Shown: positions 27,861 through 38,100, numbered from the stretch's first letter. The stretch is 64,000 bases of DNA from Candidatus Zhuqueibacterota bacterium (GCA_029262055.1 JAJDAD010000023.1:1-64000), one strand, 5' to 3'. Made by a program: numbers and translations. Notes: a model not told the origin generated them from the letters alone.

Positions 27861-28016
27861 ATGCCCGGCGCCCGGCTTGATCCCAAAATCATCAATGAAA
27901 TAAGTCAGCGCCTGCAGGCCGGTGAGACTTTGTGGCGCATTATCGACGACTATGACTTACCACTAGAGCAGAAACTGGAATTGCTGCGCTTATTCGACGA
28001 TCAAAAATGGGATTAG
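27861..28016 (+). CDS. Small helical protein, 51 residues
   Basis: The ATG at 27861 follows an AGGAAAGG site and opens a 51-codon frame ending at 28014-28016, six bases before the thioesterase start. The product is charged and amphipathic (segments IINEISQRLQAGETLWRII and LPLEQKLELLRLFDD) and would form two or three helices. No family is recognised. The ribosome-binding site, lack of overlap, balanced composition and position inside a same-strand gene run favour a real gene. Confidence 0.5.
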   Translation: MPGARLDPKIINEISQRLQAGETLWRIIDDYDLPLEQKLELLRLFDDQKWD

Positions 28017-28022
28017 AGCTTG

Positions 28023-28442
28023 ATGCCCCGCAAGATGTGCCATTGCGTCAAAGTACGCAACTACCATGTAGATTCATACGGACATGTGAACAATGCGCAG
28101 TACCTGCATTATCTGGAGGATGCACGGACAGACTTTTTTGAGGAACTTGGTTATACGCTCCCGGAACTGGGGCGGCGCGATATCTTCATCTTCATCACCG
28201 AATCGCACCTTGAGTACCAAAAGCCAGCCCGAATGGGAGACAGTCTTCTGGTCTACGGCTGGTTCAAGCACCTGTCGTCACGAAAGGCCGTGTGGCAACA
28301 CGAAGTCTACAATGCAGGCAATAAAGAGCTGGTTTTAACCGGCAGCATTACCGGGCTTTTTCTGCACCACGATAAGATCATTTCCATCCCGAAAGACATC
28401 CGCACAGCGATGAACGAGATCTACTTTCCGCAAGACCGTTAG
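28023..28442 (+). CDS. Hotdog-fold acyl-CoA thioesterase, 4HBT/YbgC type
   Basis: A 139-residue protein from the ATG at 28023 (a TTG immediately before is an alternative). The segment VRNYHVDSYGHVNNAQYLHY contains the YbgC/4HBT active-site signature with its Asp followed by GHVNN. EDARTDFFEELG continues the central hotdog helix. The length is right for a complete domain. Substrate cannot be told: short-chain, aromatic and branched acyl-CoAs are all used in the family. Its end overlaps the 3' end of the convergent GGDEF/EAL gene by four bases. Confidence 0.82.
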   Translation: MPRKMCHCVKVRNYHVDSYGHVNNAQYLHYLEDARTDFFEELGYTLPELGRRDIFIFITESHLEYQKPARMGDSLLVYGWFKHLSSRKAVWQHEVYNAGNKELVLTGSITGLFLHHDKIISIPKDIRTAMNEIYFPQDR

Positions 28443-30190
28443 ACCTCAGCGACCGTAACATCCGACGACACTCCAGCCGGCACCCCGTTGGACGAGAGGA
28501 ATTGCGGCAACTCCTCACCCGAAACAGGTTCACTGAAAAAGAACCCCTGCATGCAGTCGCAATGTACGGATTTTAAAAACTCTAGCTGGTCGCGCGTTTC
28601 TACGCCCTCGGCGATGACCGTCATCCCGAGACTCTTGCTGAGCGCCACGATGGCAGAGACAATGGCGCCATCGTCCATATTCTTCGCCACATCTTTGACG
28701 AAGGATTTGTCAATCTTCAGCAAGTCGATAGGCAGTCGTTTGAGATAGCTCAGGGAAGAATAACCCGTCCCAAAGTCGTCGAGGGCGATTTGGACCCCGA
28801 TTTCTTTCAGCACCTCAAGGGTGGAAATCGTATAGTCCAGATCCTGCATTGCGTTGGTTTCGGTAATCTCGAGCACGAGGCCGCCTGGCTCTATGGCGCT
28901 GTCTTCCAGCGCACCCGCAACCGTTTCGATCAGGCTGATCTCACGAAACTGTCTGGCCGAGAGGTTGACCGCCACCGGCAGTTGGTTAAACCCGGCTTTA
29001 TGCCAGATACCAAGTTGGCCACAAGCGGAGCGCAGGACCCATTCCCCGATGGGAACAATCAGTCCGGTCTCTTCCGCCAGCGGAATAAAGTCGCCCGGAT
29101 AGACAAGACCAAGCTTGGGATGGCGCCAGCGCACCAGGGATTCGATACCGGTCACAAGGCCGGTCTTTAAGCTTAATTGCGGTTGAAAGTGCAGCTCAAA
29201 CTCATTCTCCGCGATGGCGGTGCGCAGGCTGTTTTCAATCGACATCTTTTTGAAAGTGGTGACATCCATGGACAAGTTGTAAAGCTGGAAGCTGCCCTTG
29301 CTCTGTTTCTTGGCGCGGTACATAGCAAAATCCGCTTTCTTGATCAGGGACTCCGCATCCTCGCCGTCAAAAGGGAAAACACTGACACCGATGCTGCAGC
29401 TCATGGTTACGGCATAATCATTGACCAGGTAAGGCTCCGACAACAATTCCAGTATCTTCACAGCCGCGCGCGAGACATCATCTGCGTTGTTGATGCCTTT
29501 CAGGAGTATGGTGAACTCGTCGCCCCCGAGTCTGGCGATGGTGTCACTCTCCCGCAACTTACTCTTCAGTCGCTGGGCGACGATTTGCAGCAAACGATCG
29601 CCGACGGTATGGCCGCGGCTGTCATTGAGCTCTTTGAAGCCGTCCAGGTCGAGAAAGAAGACCGCCAGCTTGCCGGAGTAACGCTTGGCATGCGTCAGCG
29701 CTTGTGCCAGCCGGTCGTAAAACAGCAACCGATTGGGCAGATTGGTAAGCACATCGTGGTATGCAAGGTGCTGCTCAAACTCACGCGCCTTTTCCATCTC
29801 AACCAACAGACGTTGCCGTTCGATGGCGTAGCGGATGGCGCGCACCAGCAACTCGGCCTCTACCTTGCCTTTCACAAGGTAGTCCTGTGCCCCCTGCTGC
29901 ATGGCCTTGACCGCCAGCGTTTCATCATCCAGTCCGGTGAGCAGAATAATGGGCGTACCCGAAGCATGTTCCTGCACACACGTAAAGGTCGCTAAACCCT
30001 GACTGTCCGGCAGGGAAAGGTCGAGCAGGACCACGTCAAATGTGCTATCTTTGAGCACAGACAGCGCTGTTGCGAGGCTGCCGACATCGGTGATGGCGGC
30101 CTCTGTCTTCCCCGTTTCGCGGATCAGCTCCTCGATCAAGCGGGCGTCACCCGGATTGTCTTCGACCAGGAGAATCTTGATTTGGCTCAT
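28439..30190 (-). CDS. Response regulator with GGDEF and EAL domains
   Basis: A 583-residue protein; the start at 30190 (MSQIKILLVEDNPGDARL) follows AGGA and directly opens a receiver domain. The receiver has the acidic pair, phospho-acceptor Asp in VVLLDLSLPDSQG and a Lys in LVKGK. GGDEF follows (motif LGGDEFTIL near residue 240) and then EAL (ESLVRWRHP, TGYSSLSYLKRLPIDLLKIDKSF). Both catalytic motifs look competent, although EAL reads ESL. It should make and/or degrade c-di-GMP in response to phosphorylation. It is the last gene of a minus-strand operon with a histidine kinase. Confidence 0.88.
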   Translation of the reverse strand: MSQIKILLVEDNPGDARLIEELIRETGKTEAAITDVGSLATALSVLKDSTFDVVLLDLSLPDSQGLATFTCVQEHASGTPIILLTGLDDETLAVKAMQQGAQDYLVKGKVEAELLVRAIRYAIERQRLLVEMEKAREFEQHLAYHDVLTNLPNRLLFYDRLAQALTHAKRYSGKLAVFFLDLDGFKELNDSRGHTVGDRLLQIVAQRLKSKLRESDTIARLGGDEFTILLKGINNADDVSRAAVKILELLSEPYLVNDYAVTMSCSIGVSVFPFDGEDAESLIKKADFAMYRAKKQSKGSFQLYNLSMDVTTFKKMSIENSLRTAIAENEFELHFQPQLSLKTGLVTGIESLVRWRHPKLGLVYPGDFIPLAEETGLIVPIGEWVLRSACGQLGIWHKAGFNQLPVAVNLSARQFREISLIETVAGALEDSAIEPGGLVLEITETNAMQDLDYTISTLEVLKEIGVQIALDDFGTGYSSLSYLKRLPIDLLKIDKSFVKDVAKNMDDGAIVSAIVALSKSLGMTVIAEGVETRDQLEFLKSVHCDCMQGFFFSEPVSGEELPQFLSSNGVPAGVSSDVTVAEV

Positions 30191-30200
30191 ATGCGGATTC

Positions 30201-30644
30201 CTATTCTGAAGGGAGTAAAACAATCGTAAACCAGAAACGCTCAATCATTCTGATCACATCCATAAATTGTCCAAAATCCACCGGCTTGCGAATATAACAA
30301 TTCGCATGCGCAGCGTACGCTTGTGAAATGTCCTTCTCGGCGTTTGATGTGGTCAAAACCACCACCGGTATTGCACGAAGGTCAGCATCTTGCTTAATCT
30401 CCTGCAAAAGCTCATGTCCGTTTTTTCGTGGTAAATTAAGGTCCATCAATATCACATCAGGCCGGATCGCATCGGTAAACGGCTGCCACATGCGCAGATA
30501 AGAGAGTGCCTGAGCCCCATCGCTCACTACGTTCAGATGGCTGTGCAGCTTCCCTTCACGCAAGGCCTCGCGTGTTAGTCGAATATCGCCCGGATTGTCT
30601 TCCACCAGCAAGATCTCGACCGGACGAGATCTCTGTTTTCTCAA
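30201..30644 (-). CDS. Stand-alone response regulator, Rcp1/CheY-like
   Basis: A 147-residue single receiver domain. It has the acidic pair in LLVEDNPGDIRL, the phospho-acceptor in VILMDLNLPRKNGHELL, Thr in VVLTTSNA and Lys in YIRKPVDF. The extended PRKNG loop and C-terminal FWFTIVLLP are typical of Rcp1-type regulators paired with phytochrome-like kinases. Its start overlaps the stop of the histidine kinase gene by four bases, so it is very likely the cognate phospho-acceptor. Confidence 0.88.
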   Translation of the reverse strand: MRKQRSRPVEILLVEDNPGDIRLTREALREGKLHSHLNVVSDGAQALSYLRMWQPFTDAIRPDVILMDLNLPRKNGHELLQEIKQDADLRAIPVVVLTTSNAEKDISQAYAAHANCYIRKPVDFGQFMDVIRMIERFWFTIVLLPSE

Positions 30645-32968
30645 GGAACTACCTCTTTGAGGCGCGGAAGGCTAAAACTGAAAGTCGCCCCGGCATTCGG
30701 CCTGGACTCAACCCAGATGCGGCCCTCATGACGTTCCACTATCTTCTTACAGATTGCCAGCCCGATACCCGTACCTGGAATATCATCGCTGTTGTGCAAG
30801 CGTTGAAAAATGACAAAAATCCGGTCGGCATACCGGGCATCGAGTCCGGTGCCATTATCCCGTACAGAGAAAATCCACTCCTTTTTATGCTCCCGGCAAG
30901 CAATCTTGATCACGGGTGCAGAACCATTCCGGAACTTCAAAGCGTTGTGGATAAGATTCTGGAAGAGCTGCACGAGCTGGATTTCGTCTGCGATCATGAC
31001 CGGCATTTTCTCTTGCGTGACGGTGGCGTCGCAATCTTCGATAGAGAGTTTCAGGTTTTCCAGCGCCTTGTTTACGACCAGACCACAGTCCGTACGTTTG
31101 AAGGGCTGCCCGTGGGTCCCCACCCTGGAGTACTGCAACAAGTCTTCGATGAGTTTTTGCATGCGCATGGCACCGTCAACGGCGAAATCGATGAACTCGT
31201 TGGCATCGGTGTCCAGCTTATCACGGTAGCGCCTGCGTAAAAGCTGACAGTAGCTGGAGACCATCCGCAGTGGCTCCTGCAGGTCATGAGAAGCGATGTA
31301 GGCAAACTGCTCTAACTCCGCGTTCGATTTGGCTAGTTCTTCAGCGCGGCGCGAAAGCTCCTCCCGGGCCGCCTTGAGCTCGGTGACGTCTTTTTGAACG
31401 GAAACGAACCCCTCGAGCGCCTTCTCGCTGTCGAATATGGGCGCTATGGTCAGCAATGCTTCATACAGTTCGCCTGACTTTCTGCGGTTGGTTACCTCAC
31501 CGCGCCAGACTTCTCCCGCCTGAACTTTCTGCCAGACACCGTTAGAGCCGTCGGCGGCTTTGGCTTCACTCCAAAACATGTCGGCCTTTTGGCCGAGCAG
31601 ATCGGTATCGCTAAAACCGCTCAGGTCGGTCATGGCCGGATTTACGTAACGCACCACACCCTCAGGGTCCGTCATCATAATTGAGTCGGCTGCAGATTCA
31701 ACCCCGCTTGCCAGCCGGCGGGCCTCTTCCTGCGCCAGCTTGGTCGCCGTAATATCACTCATGGTCACCAGAATCAATTTTGTCTGCAAGTCCTTCTGGT
31801 TGATGAGATGACCGTTTATCAGAATTGTCTTGGCGCCGGATCTGGGAAAAACAGAGGTCATTTCAAAATTTTCAAAACTCTCCCTCTTCGGGATGATCCT
31901 GCGTACTTTCTCGAGCAGCTCAGGTCGATCCCATTGACCACGTCCGATCTCGTGGAGCAACCGGTTTACCGTGCTCGCAGGCTTCAGTTTGAACATCCTG
32001 TAGAAGGCACGATTCACCCTGACGATGCGAAGATCGCCGTCGAGTACCAGAAGCGGGTCACGAATCGATTCCACAATAGTCTCCGCGAACAAGCGCGTTT
32101 CCCGCAATAACTCCTCAGTCCATTTGCGCTCTTCAATCTCCTGCTGTACCTCCTCATTTATCAGGGAGAGATTCTGCGCCCGGAGTTCGGCGTCCTTCAA
32201 CTGTCTGAAATTCTGCAGGAGTAACCCCCCAAACAGGGTTAAATAGCCCACGCATCTGATGAGGTGAACAATTTTGAAGCTTAAGCTCATGGTGCTGTCA
32301 AAGCTAAGCACCGTGATGGCTTGGGCAGCCAGAGAAAGCAGCACAAACGCGAAAAAGTAGCTCCGAAAATCTCTGAACTGGTTGATCTTCTTGTCCCAGG
32401 ATATAAAAAGGGCAGCCACGATGAATGCGAAAGACAGATATTCGACAACTGCAAAACCGGCTTTGAGGTAATCCTGCTCAAGCCCGGGTTGTACCATCCA
32501 CAAAAGGGCCACAACAACAGTGGCAGCCCCCAGCAGCCAGAGCCACATGGTACGAAATGAGGTCAACAGGAAGCGCAGTCTGGCGGCGTTGACAAACGTA
32601 AGCAAGGCGAGCAAGGCCGAACCGGTCAGGGTGAAACGGACAACGCTCGTGCTTGCCACCAATGTACCGAACAACGCGTGCGGGCTCCCGCTCTGAAAGA
32701 AAATGGTCGACATGACCGTGGTGATGCCCTCAAGCAGCACGCTGCCGGTGAGCAGGGCCGCCAGATAGAAATTGAAGTTCGTTCTATCGACCAGGAAACG
32801 CAGCAGCACCAGAATAGCGGCAAATACGACAGCCGGCAGCGTAAGCCACTGCAAAGCCAGAAAAGGCAGCAGGCCGGTGCCGAACCCCAGCATCATTAGG
32901 CAGAGGCTGGCCGCCGCGATGCCCAACATGGCGTAGATGATATAGCTGGCGTTGATCCTGTTAATCAT
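30641..32968 (-). CDS. Membrane-bound PAS histidine kinase
   Basis: A 775-residue sensor kinase. I place the start at 32968 (MINRINASYIIYAMLG); an extension to 33304 would run antisense-like through the neighbouring EAL gene. About eight hydrophobic helices occupy residues 8-235 and form an integral sensory region. A coiled coil (about 240-280) and two PAS domains follow (DPLLVLDGDLRIVRVN and DSIMMTDPEGVVRYVNP). HisKA carries the phosphorylated His in YIASHDLQEPLRMVSSY. HATPase_c shows N, G1 (DNGTGLD) and G2 (GTGIGLAICKKIVE) boxes. It is coupled by overlap to the Rcp1-like regulator. Confidence 0.88.
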   Translation of the reverse strand: MINRINASYIIYAMLGIAAASLCLMMLGFGTGLLPFLALQWLTLPAVVFAAILVLLRFLVDRTNFNFYLAALLTGSVLLEGITTVMSTIFFQSGSPHALFGTLVASTSVVRFTLTGSALLALLTFVNAARLRFLLTSFRTMWLWLLGAATVVVALLWMVQPGLEQDYLKAGFAVVEYLSFAFIVAALFISWDKKINQFRDFRSYFFAFVLLSLAAQAITVLSFDSTMSLSFKIVHLIRCVGYLTLFGGLLLQNFRQLKDAELRAQNLSLINEEVQQEIEERKWTEELLRETRLFAETIVESIRDPLLVLDGDLRIVRVNRAFYRMFKLKPASTVNRLLHEIGRGQWDRPELLEKVRRIIPKRESFENFEMTSVFPRSGAKTILINGHLINQKDLQTKLILVTMSDITATKLAQEEARRLASGVESAADSIMMTDPEGVVRYVNPAMTDLSGFSDTDLLGQKADMFWSEAKAADGSNGVWQKVQAGEVWRGEVTNRRKSGELYEALLTIAPIFDSEKALEGFVSVQKDVTELKAAREELSRRAEELAKSNAELEQFAYIASHDLQEPLRMVSSYCQLLRRRYRDKLDTDANEFIDFAVDGAMRMQKLIEDLLQYSRVGTHGQPFKRTDCGLVVNKALENLKLSIEDCDATVTQEKMPVMIADEIQLVQLFQNLIHNALKFRNGSAPVIKIACREHKKEWIFSVRDNGTGLDARYADRIFVIFQRLHNSDDIPGTGIGLAICKKIVERHEGRIWVESRPNAGATFSFSLPRLKEVVP

Positions 32969-32978
32969 GACGAAGCCA

Positions 32979-34712
32979 TCACACAATTTCCACCGGCTTG
33001 GGGAAAGCCAGTACGGTTGATGAGCGCAAGAGTTCTTCGACCCGCTCGTGCGGGACCGGAGGACTAAAATAGTACCCCTGCATCGAATCGCACCTGAGGG
33101 AGCGGAAGAAGGCGAGCTGCTCGGCAGTCTCGACACCCTCGGCCACCACGCCCAGGTCCATGCTCTGGGCCAATACCACAATAGCTGTGGAAATGGCCAT
33201 GTCATCGCGATCGATGGGAATGCCACTGACAAATGAACGGTCGACTTTGAGAGTGTCGATGGGGAATCGTTTGAGATAGTTGAGGGAAGAATATCCCTTG
33301 CCAAAATCGTCCACCGACAGCTTTACGCCGATCTCCTTCAGTTTGCCCAGCACCGAAATGGTATGTTCGACATTCTGCATCACGTTGCTTTCGGTGATTT
33401 CAATGCACAGGCATTGCGGTGGCAGGCCGGTTTCGGCCAATACGCCCGAGATGACATCCGGCAAACTTTTGCGGCGAAACTGGCGCGCGGACAGATTCAC
33501 AGCGATTTCAAGGTTCTTGCCACCGAATTCCTCCCAGCGACAGGCATGCTGGCAGGCCGAACGCAAGACCCATTCATCGATGGAGGTGATCATGCCCGTT
33601 TCCTCAGCCAGGGGGATAAACTTGGCCGGTGAAACAAGCCCATGCTGCGGATGTTGCCAGCGCACGAGCGCTTCGAAACCCGAAACTGCACCGGTCTTGA
33701 GGCAAATCTGTGGTTGAAAATGCGTAACCAGCTCATTATTGGTTATGGCCCGCCTCAGACTGTTTTCAAGTGTGAGATGTTCAAAGAATGTCGCGTCCAT
33801 CGACAATTTGTATAGCTTGAAATTATTCTTGCCACACCCTTTGGCGCGATACATGGCAATATCAGCCCGCTTGATAATACTGTCCGCGTCAATGCCATCA
33901 CCCGGATACATGCTGATGCCAATGCTCGCCGTGACAAACAACTCATGCCCATCTATAAAAAAGGGCGCAGAAATAACGTCGAGGATCTTCTTTGCTATTT
34001 TGGCCGCATCATAGCTGTCTTTGGTGTCAAACAGGATGATGGTAAACTCGTCACCACCCATCCGGGCGACCGTATCGCTCTCCCGGATGGTATCGCACAG
34101 ACGCCTAGCCACTCCTTTGAGCAATTGATCTCCCGTACCATGACCCAACGTATCATTGATTCGTTTGAAGCTGTCCAGATCGAGAAAGAGTACGGCAATG
34201 CGCTTTTCCATTCGACTGGCATGCCGCAATGCCTGTTGCAGACGGTCGAGGAAAAGCAGACGATTGGGCAGGCCAGTCAGAAAGTCATGCTGGGCGAGAT
34301 GGCGCTCCAGTCGCCGCGACACCTCCAACTGCGCCGCCAGACGACTGCGCTCGATCGAGTACCGAATGGAACGCAAGAGAGCATTCTTGTCGATCTCGCC
34401 TTTGATCAGGAAGTCCTGCGCCCCCGCCTGTACAGCACTGAGCGCCAGGTTTTCATCATCATCGTCTGTCAACACAATGATGGGGACGCCGCACGACTGC
34501 TCGTACAGTTGTTTGAATGTTCCGGAGCTTGGATAAACACCTTGCAGGTCGAGCAAAATCACGTCGATTTCACCCTTCTCAACTTTCTTTGTAACTTCAT
34601 CCAAGCTCCGCATCGGCAGCAAAGTCACGGCATAGGAGGAGTCCCCGTGAATAAGCTGTTCCAGCTCCCGTGCCTCACGCCTCGTGCTACCAAGCAAAGC
34701 AGCAGAAATCAT
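32979..34712 (-). CDS. Receiver-like, GGDEF and EAL domain protein
   Basis: A 577-residue protein, paralogous to the regulator at the other end of the operon. The N-terminal receiver keeps the Asp (VILLDLQGVYPSS) and Lys (FLIKGE), but the N-terminal acidic pair is missing (AALLGSTRREARE in its place). Phosphorylation may therefore be impaired. GGDEF (MGGDEFTII) and EAL (FEALVRWQHPQHG, KGYSSLNYLKRFPIDTLKVDRSF) motifs are intact. It is followed after ten bases by the histidine kinase. It probably tunes c-di-GMP in the same pathway. Confidence 0.86.
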   Translation of the reverse strand: MISAALLGSTRREARELEQLIHGDSSYAVTLLPMRSLDEVTKKVEKGEIDVILLDLQGVYPSSGTFKQLYEQSCGVPIIVLTDDDDENLALSAVQAGAQDFLIKGEIDKNALLRSIRYSIERSRLAAQLEVSRRLERHLAQHDFLTGLPNRLLFLDRLQQALRHASRMEKRIAVLFLDLDSFKRINDTLGHGTGDQLLKGVARRLCDTIRESDTVARMGGDEFTIILFDTKDSYDAAKIAKKILDVISAPFFIDGHELFVTASIGISMYPGDGIDADSIIKRADIAMYRAKGCGKNNFKLYKLSMDATFFEHLTLENSLRRAITNNELVTHFQPQICLKTGAVSGFEALVRWQHPQHGLVSPAKFIPLAEETGMITSIDEWVLRSACQHACRWEEFGGKNLEIAVNLSARQFRRKSLPDVISGVLAETGLPPQCLCIEITESNVMQNVEHTISVLGKLKEIGVKLSVDDFGKGYSSLNYLKRFPIDTLKVDRSFVSGIPIDRDDMAISTAIVVLAQSMDLGVVAEGVETAEQLAFFRSLRCDSMQGYYFSPPVPHERVEELLRSSTVLAFPKPVEIV

Positions 34713-34787
34713 AATTGTCTCTCAACCTCAGACGAGATTTAGATGCATTTTTGTGCGACCCGAACCGTGGCACCCACTAATGCCGAT

Positions 34788-34967
34788 TTACTTCTTGCAA
34801 GTCAGTAGTATCGGGAGCAGAAAAGGGATCTCCTTTAAAGAGCCGAATCCAATCCCAACAATATTCAGGAAAAGCAGAAAGAGGCTAATCACAAAAAACT
34901 TGTCGTTGGCCTTATCCAGAAATTTCTCTCCCACTAAACATAATTTGATCGGAAGCTTGGAGAACAT
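34788..34967 (-). CDS. Possible small membrane protein, 59 residues
   Basis: An ATG at 34967 opens a 59-codon frame ending at 34788-34790. It starts MFSKLPIKLCLVGEKFLDKA and contains one strong hydrophobic helix (FFVISLFLLFLNIVGIGFG), then a second hydrophobic stretch before a KK terminus. It lies 75 bases upstream of the GGDEF/EAL gene on the same strand and could lead that operon. The ribosome-binding site is poor (AAAGG too close to the ATG). No family is recognised. Confidence 0.35.
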   Translation of the reverse strand: MFSKLPIKLCLVGEKFLDKANDKFFVISLFLLFLNIVGIGFGSLKEIPFLLPILLTCKK

Positions 34968-35192
34968 CCTTTAAGTCCTTATGAAAATAAAATCATACGC
35001 ACACCATGGCCTCAGCCGGGTGCATTGCTGCTCCCGATAGATGCTTCACTTGTTATCTCTCTTCATCGGCACAACCTGCCTGGCGGCAAGAATAATTTTG
35101 ATAAAACAACCTGTTTTAACAAATTGCAACGCCTAAAAATCATGGACAAACGGCTTCCTTGCTCCTTAATAATGCATTGATTACATTCTATT
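34968..35192. other. Divergent intergenic region upstream of recC
   Basis: This region separates the minus-strand signalling operon from recCBD. It holds a short inverted repeat at 35102-35118 and is AT-rich near recC. No RNA gene or convincing -35/-10 pair is seen. Confidence 0.4.
35102..35118. promoter_or_regulatory. Inverted repeat upstream of recCBD, possible operator
   Basis: TAAAACA and TGTTTTA flank ACC, a 7-bp perfect inverted repeat about 75 bases before the recC start. Its form would suit a dimeric repressor, and recombination genes are sometimes under LexA-type control. It does not match the Escherichia coli or Bacillus LexA consensus. Confidence 0.25.
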
Positions 35193-38100
35193 ATGCCACT
35201 CAACATCTTCCTTAGTAACCGTCTCGAAAACCTGTCTGAAGCGCTGGTCAAGATTATTGCGACACCGGCGGCAGCACCACTGGCGCCCGAAGTCATCGTG
35301 GTGCAGAGCCGTGGCATGCAAAGATGGCTCTCTTTGCAAATAGCCGGCAAACTAGGCATTGCCGCCAATCTTTCCTTCCCTTTCCCGAACGCTTTGGTCA
35401 ATGAAATTATCGAACGCATCTGGCCCGATTTTCGGTCCGTATTTGAGAAGGAGACAAATCATTCCGGGCAACTGCCTGCGGAGCTTGGCGCCTACACACC
35501 GGCTGTCTTAACCTGGGAAATCATGAAACTCCTGCCGGACTCTGCCGGAAACAAGGCGTTTCGTCAGCTTAACCACTATCTGGCCGGTCGCGGCAGCGTC
35601 TTGAAAAGGCTGCAGCTCGCCATGCGCATCGCCGACTTATTCGACCAATACTTGCTCTACCGTCCCGAGATGTTTCTGCGTTGGGAAGCCGGCCGCGACG
35701 AGCAGTGGCAGGCTCAGCTTTGGCGTAAAATCGTCAAACACAAAAAGGGGCCGCACCGGGCTGCGCTGGGGAGCGAGTTACTAAAATGGCTCCACAAAAC
35801 CGAAGAGCTCGATGGTCTGCCCAAACGCATAAATATCTTTGGGATCTCGGCGCTGCCCGAATTCCACATAAGCGTCTTGTCAGCGCTGGCAAAGACGCGT
35901 GCGGTCAACCTTTTCATTCTAAATCCTTGCCGTGAGTATTGGGGTGACATTCGTAGCAGCCGGGAGATTCGCAAGATGGCCGGTGTGGCTGCTCAGCTTG
36001 AGATGGACTTCTCAGGAGAGCCGAGCCAGGCGCTGCACCTGGAAAGTGGCAATTCACTGCTGGCCTCCCTGGGGAAACTAGGTCGTGATTTTTTTGACCT
36101 GTTGCAGGATAACCTCGATGGCCACACCAGTGAACTTTTTCAGGAGCCGGAGGGCGATACGCTTCTTTGCAGCATTCAGGAAGACATCTTGAAGCTGCGC
36201 GAGCCGGCCCTGCAAAATGGCCGGAAGCATAAACTCTCTGCGGGCGACAAATCAGTGCAATTCCACTCATGTCACAGTCAGCGGCGCGAGATAGAGGTTT
36301 TGCACGACCAGTTACTCGACCTGTTTCAACGCGATCCGGGACTGAAACCGGCTGATATCCTGGTGATGGCGCCGGATATCGAACCGTATGCCCCGTTCAT
36401 ACAGGCGGTGTTCGACCGGCCTGCCGGCGACCCAAAGCGAATCCCATTCTCCATCGCTGACCGGACCTTTCGGCACGAGGACCGCATCATCACGGTCTTC
36501 TTTGCTATTCTGAGATTACACGGCAGCAGGCTGGCGGCATCGGAGGTGATGAGCATTCTGGAAGAGCCGGCCATTCTACGGAGATTTTCTCTGAACGCCG
36601 ACGATTTGGATTTGATCAGAGACTGGCTGGAGAACGCCCGTATCCGTTGGGGAATAAATGCTGAGCACCTGCACAAGCTAGGCTTGCCGCCTCATGCTGA
36701 AAACACCTGGCAGGCCGGCATCGACCGCCTGCTGTTAGGCTATGCCTTGCCCGGACATGAGCAACGGGCATACGGCGCAATCTCGCCCTATGACAAAGTA
36801 GAGGGCCGGCAAACACAAACGCTGGGCAATTTCATTGAATTCACCGACCAGCTCTTCGCAACCGCAGAATCACTGGCCGGCAAGCGCACGCTTAAGGCAT
36901 GGGGTACTGAGCTCGGCAGGCTGTTGGATCGCTTCTTCAGCGACCGGGACGAGGCAGTTGCGCGCCAGCTCCAGGTACTGAGAAACGAAATCACGCGCCT
37001 CGGCGAATATCAGGACCTCTCAGCGTTCGACGAGGAGGTTGAACTGCGTGTGGTGCAGCATCACCTGGAGGACAGGCTGCAAAGAGATGGGCTCGGTTTC
37101 GGGTTTCTGTCAGGCGCCGTCACCTTCTGCTCTATCCTACCGATGCGCAGTATCCCGGTCGAAGTGCTCTGCCTGATCGGCATGAACAACGACTCCTTTC
37201 CGGTCAGCAAACACGCCATCAGTTTTGATCTGATTGCGCAGCAACCGCGTAAAGGCGATCGTTCGCGCCGGCACGACGACCGCTACTTGTTTCTGGAGGC
37301 GCTCCTGTCCGCCCGCCGGAAACTCTATGTCAGCTATGTCGGCCAGAGTATCAAGGACAACACCGAAGCCCCACCATCTGTGCTGATAAGCGAATTCGGG
37401 GAGTATCTGGATTCCAACTATGAACTTTCCAGCTCCGAAAAGCCGTTTGAATCGCTCACGACCGTGCACCGGTTGCAAGCTTTCAGCCCGGCCTATTTTG
37501 CAGGCGGCGCGGATGCGGGCATCAACTACTTCAGCTATTCCGAAGAAAATGGTACCGCCGCCGCCATTCTGGTGGATTCGGACAAAACAGTGCCCGCTTT
37601 TTGCGACGAGCAACTGGCCGAGCCTGACGGTGAATTCCGGCAAGTTACGCTTCTGGAGCTTTACCGTTTTTTCAGGAATCCGGTGGCGCATTTTTTCATG
37701 AAACGGTTGGGCATTCGGCTCGAGGCCAGGGAAGCCGGTCTCACGGACACGGAATCTTTCAGGTTCAGCGGACTCGAACAATACGGCGCTGCCAACGACC
37801 TGATGGCGAAAAACCTTGCCGGTGAGGAGACGACTGACTTCCGCCAGGCAAAACTGTGCTCGGGCGCATTGCCGCTCGGCGGCCAGGGAGAAGTCGCTTA
37901 CCAGATGCTTGAAAAAAATGTTGCTCACTTCGTAGAATCACTACAACCCTACGTGGCCTCGAAGCCGCTGCTGCCCCTCGAAATCGAACTGGCCCTAGCG
38001 GGCTTTCAAGTGAGCGGCACAATTCATGACATTTATGCAGACGGCGTCATGAATTACCGCCTGGCCCGGGTCAAGGCGAAGGATCATCTGCTGGCCTGGA

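Noticed and set aside
29177-29995. A 272-codon plus-strand frame.
   Set aside because: It lies antisense to the GGDEF/EAL gene, which has clear motifs; long antisense frames are common in GC-rich genes.
32969-33304. A 112-codon N-terminal extension of the histidine kinase.
   Set aside because: It runs through the coding sequence of the adjacent EAL gene in another frame, and its composition is not protein-like. The start at 32968 directly precedes the first membrane helix.
33945-34742. A 265-codon plus-strand frame.
   Set aside because: It is antisense to the second receiver-GGDEF-EAL gene and has no motif of its own.
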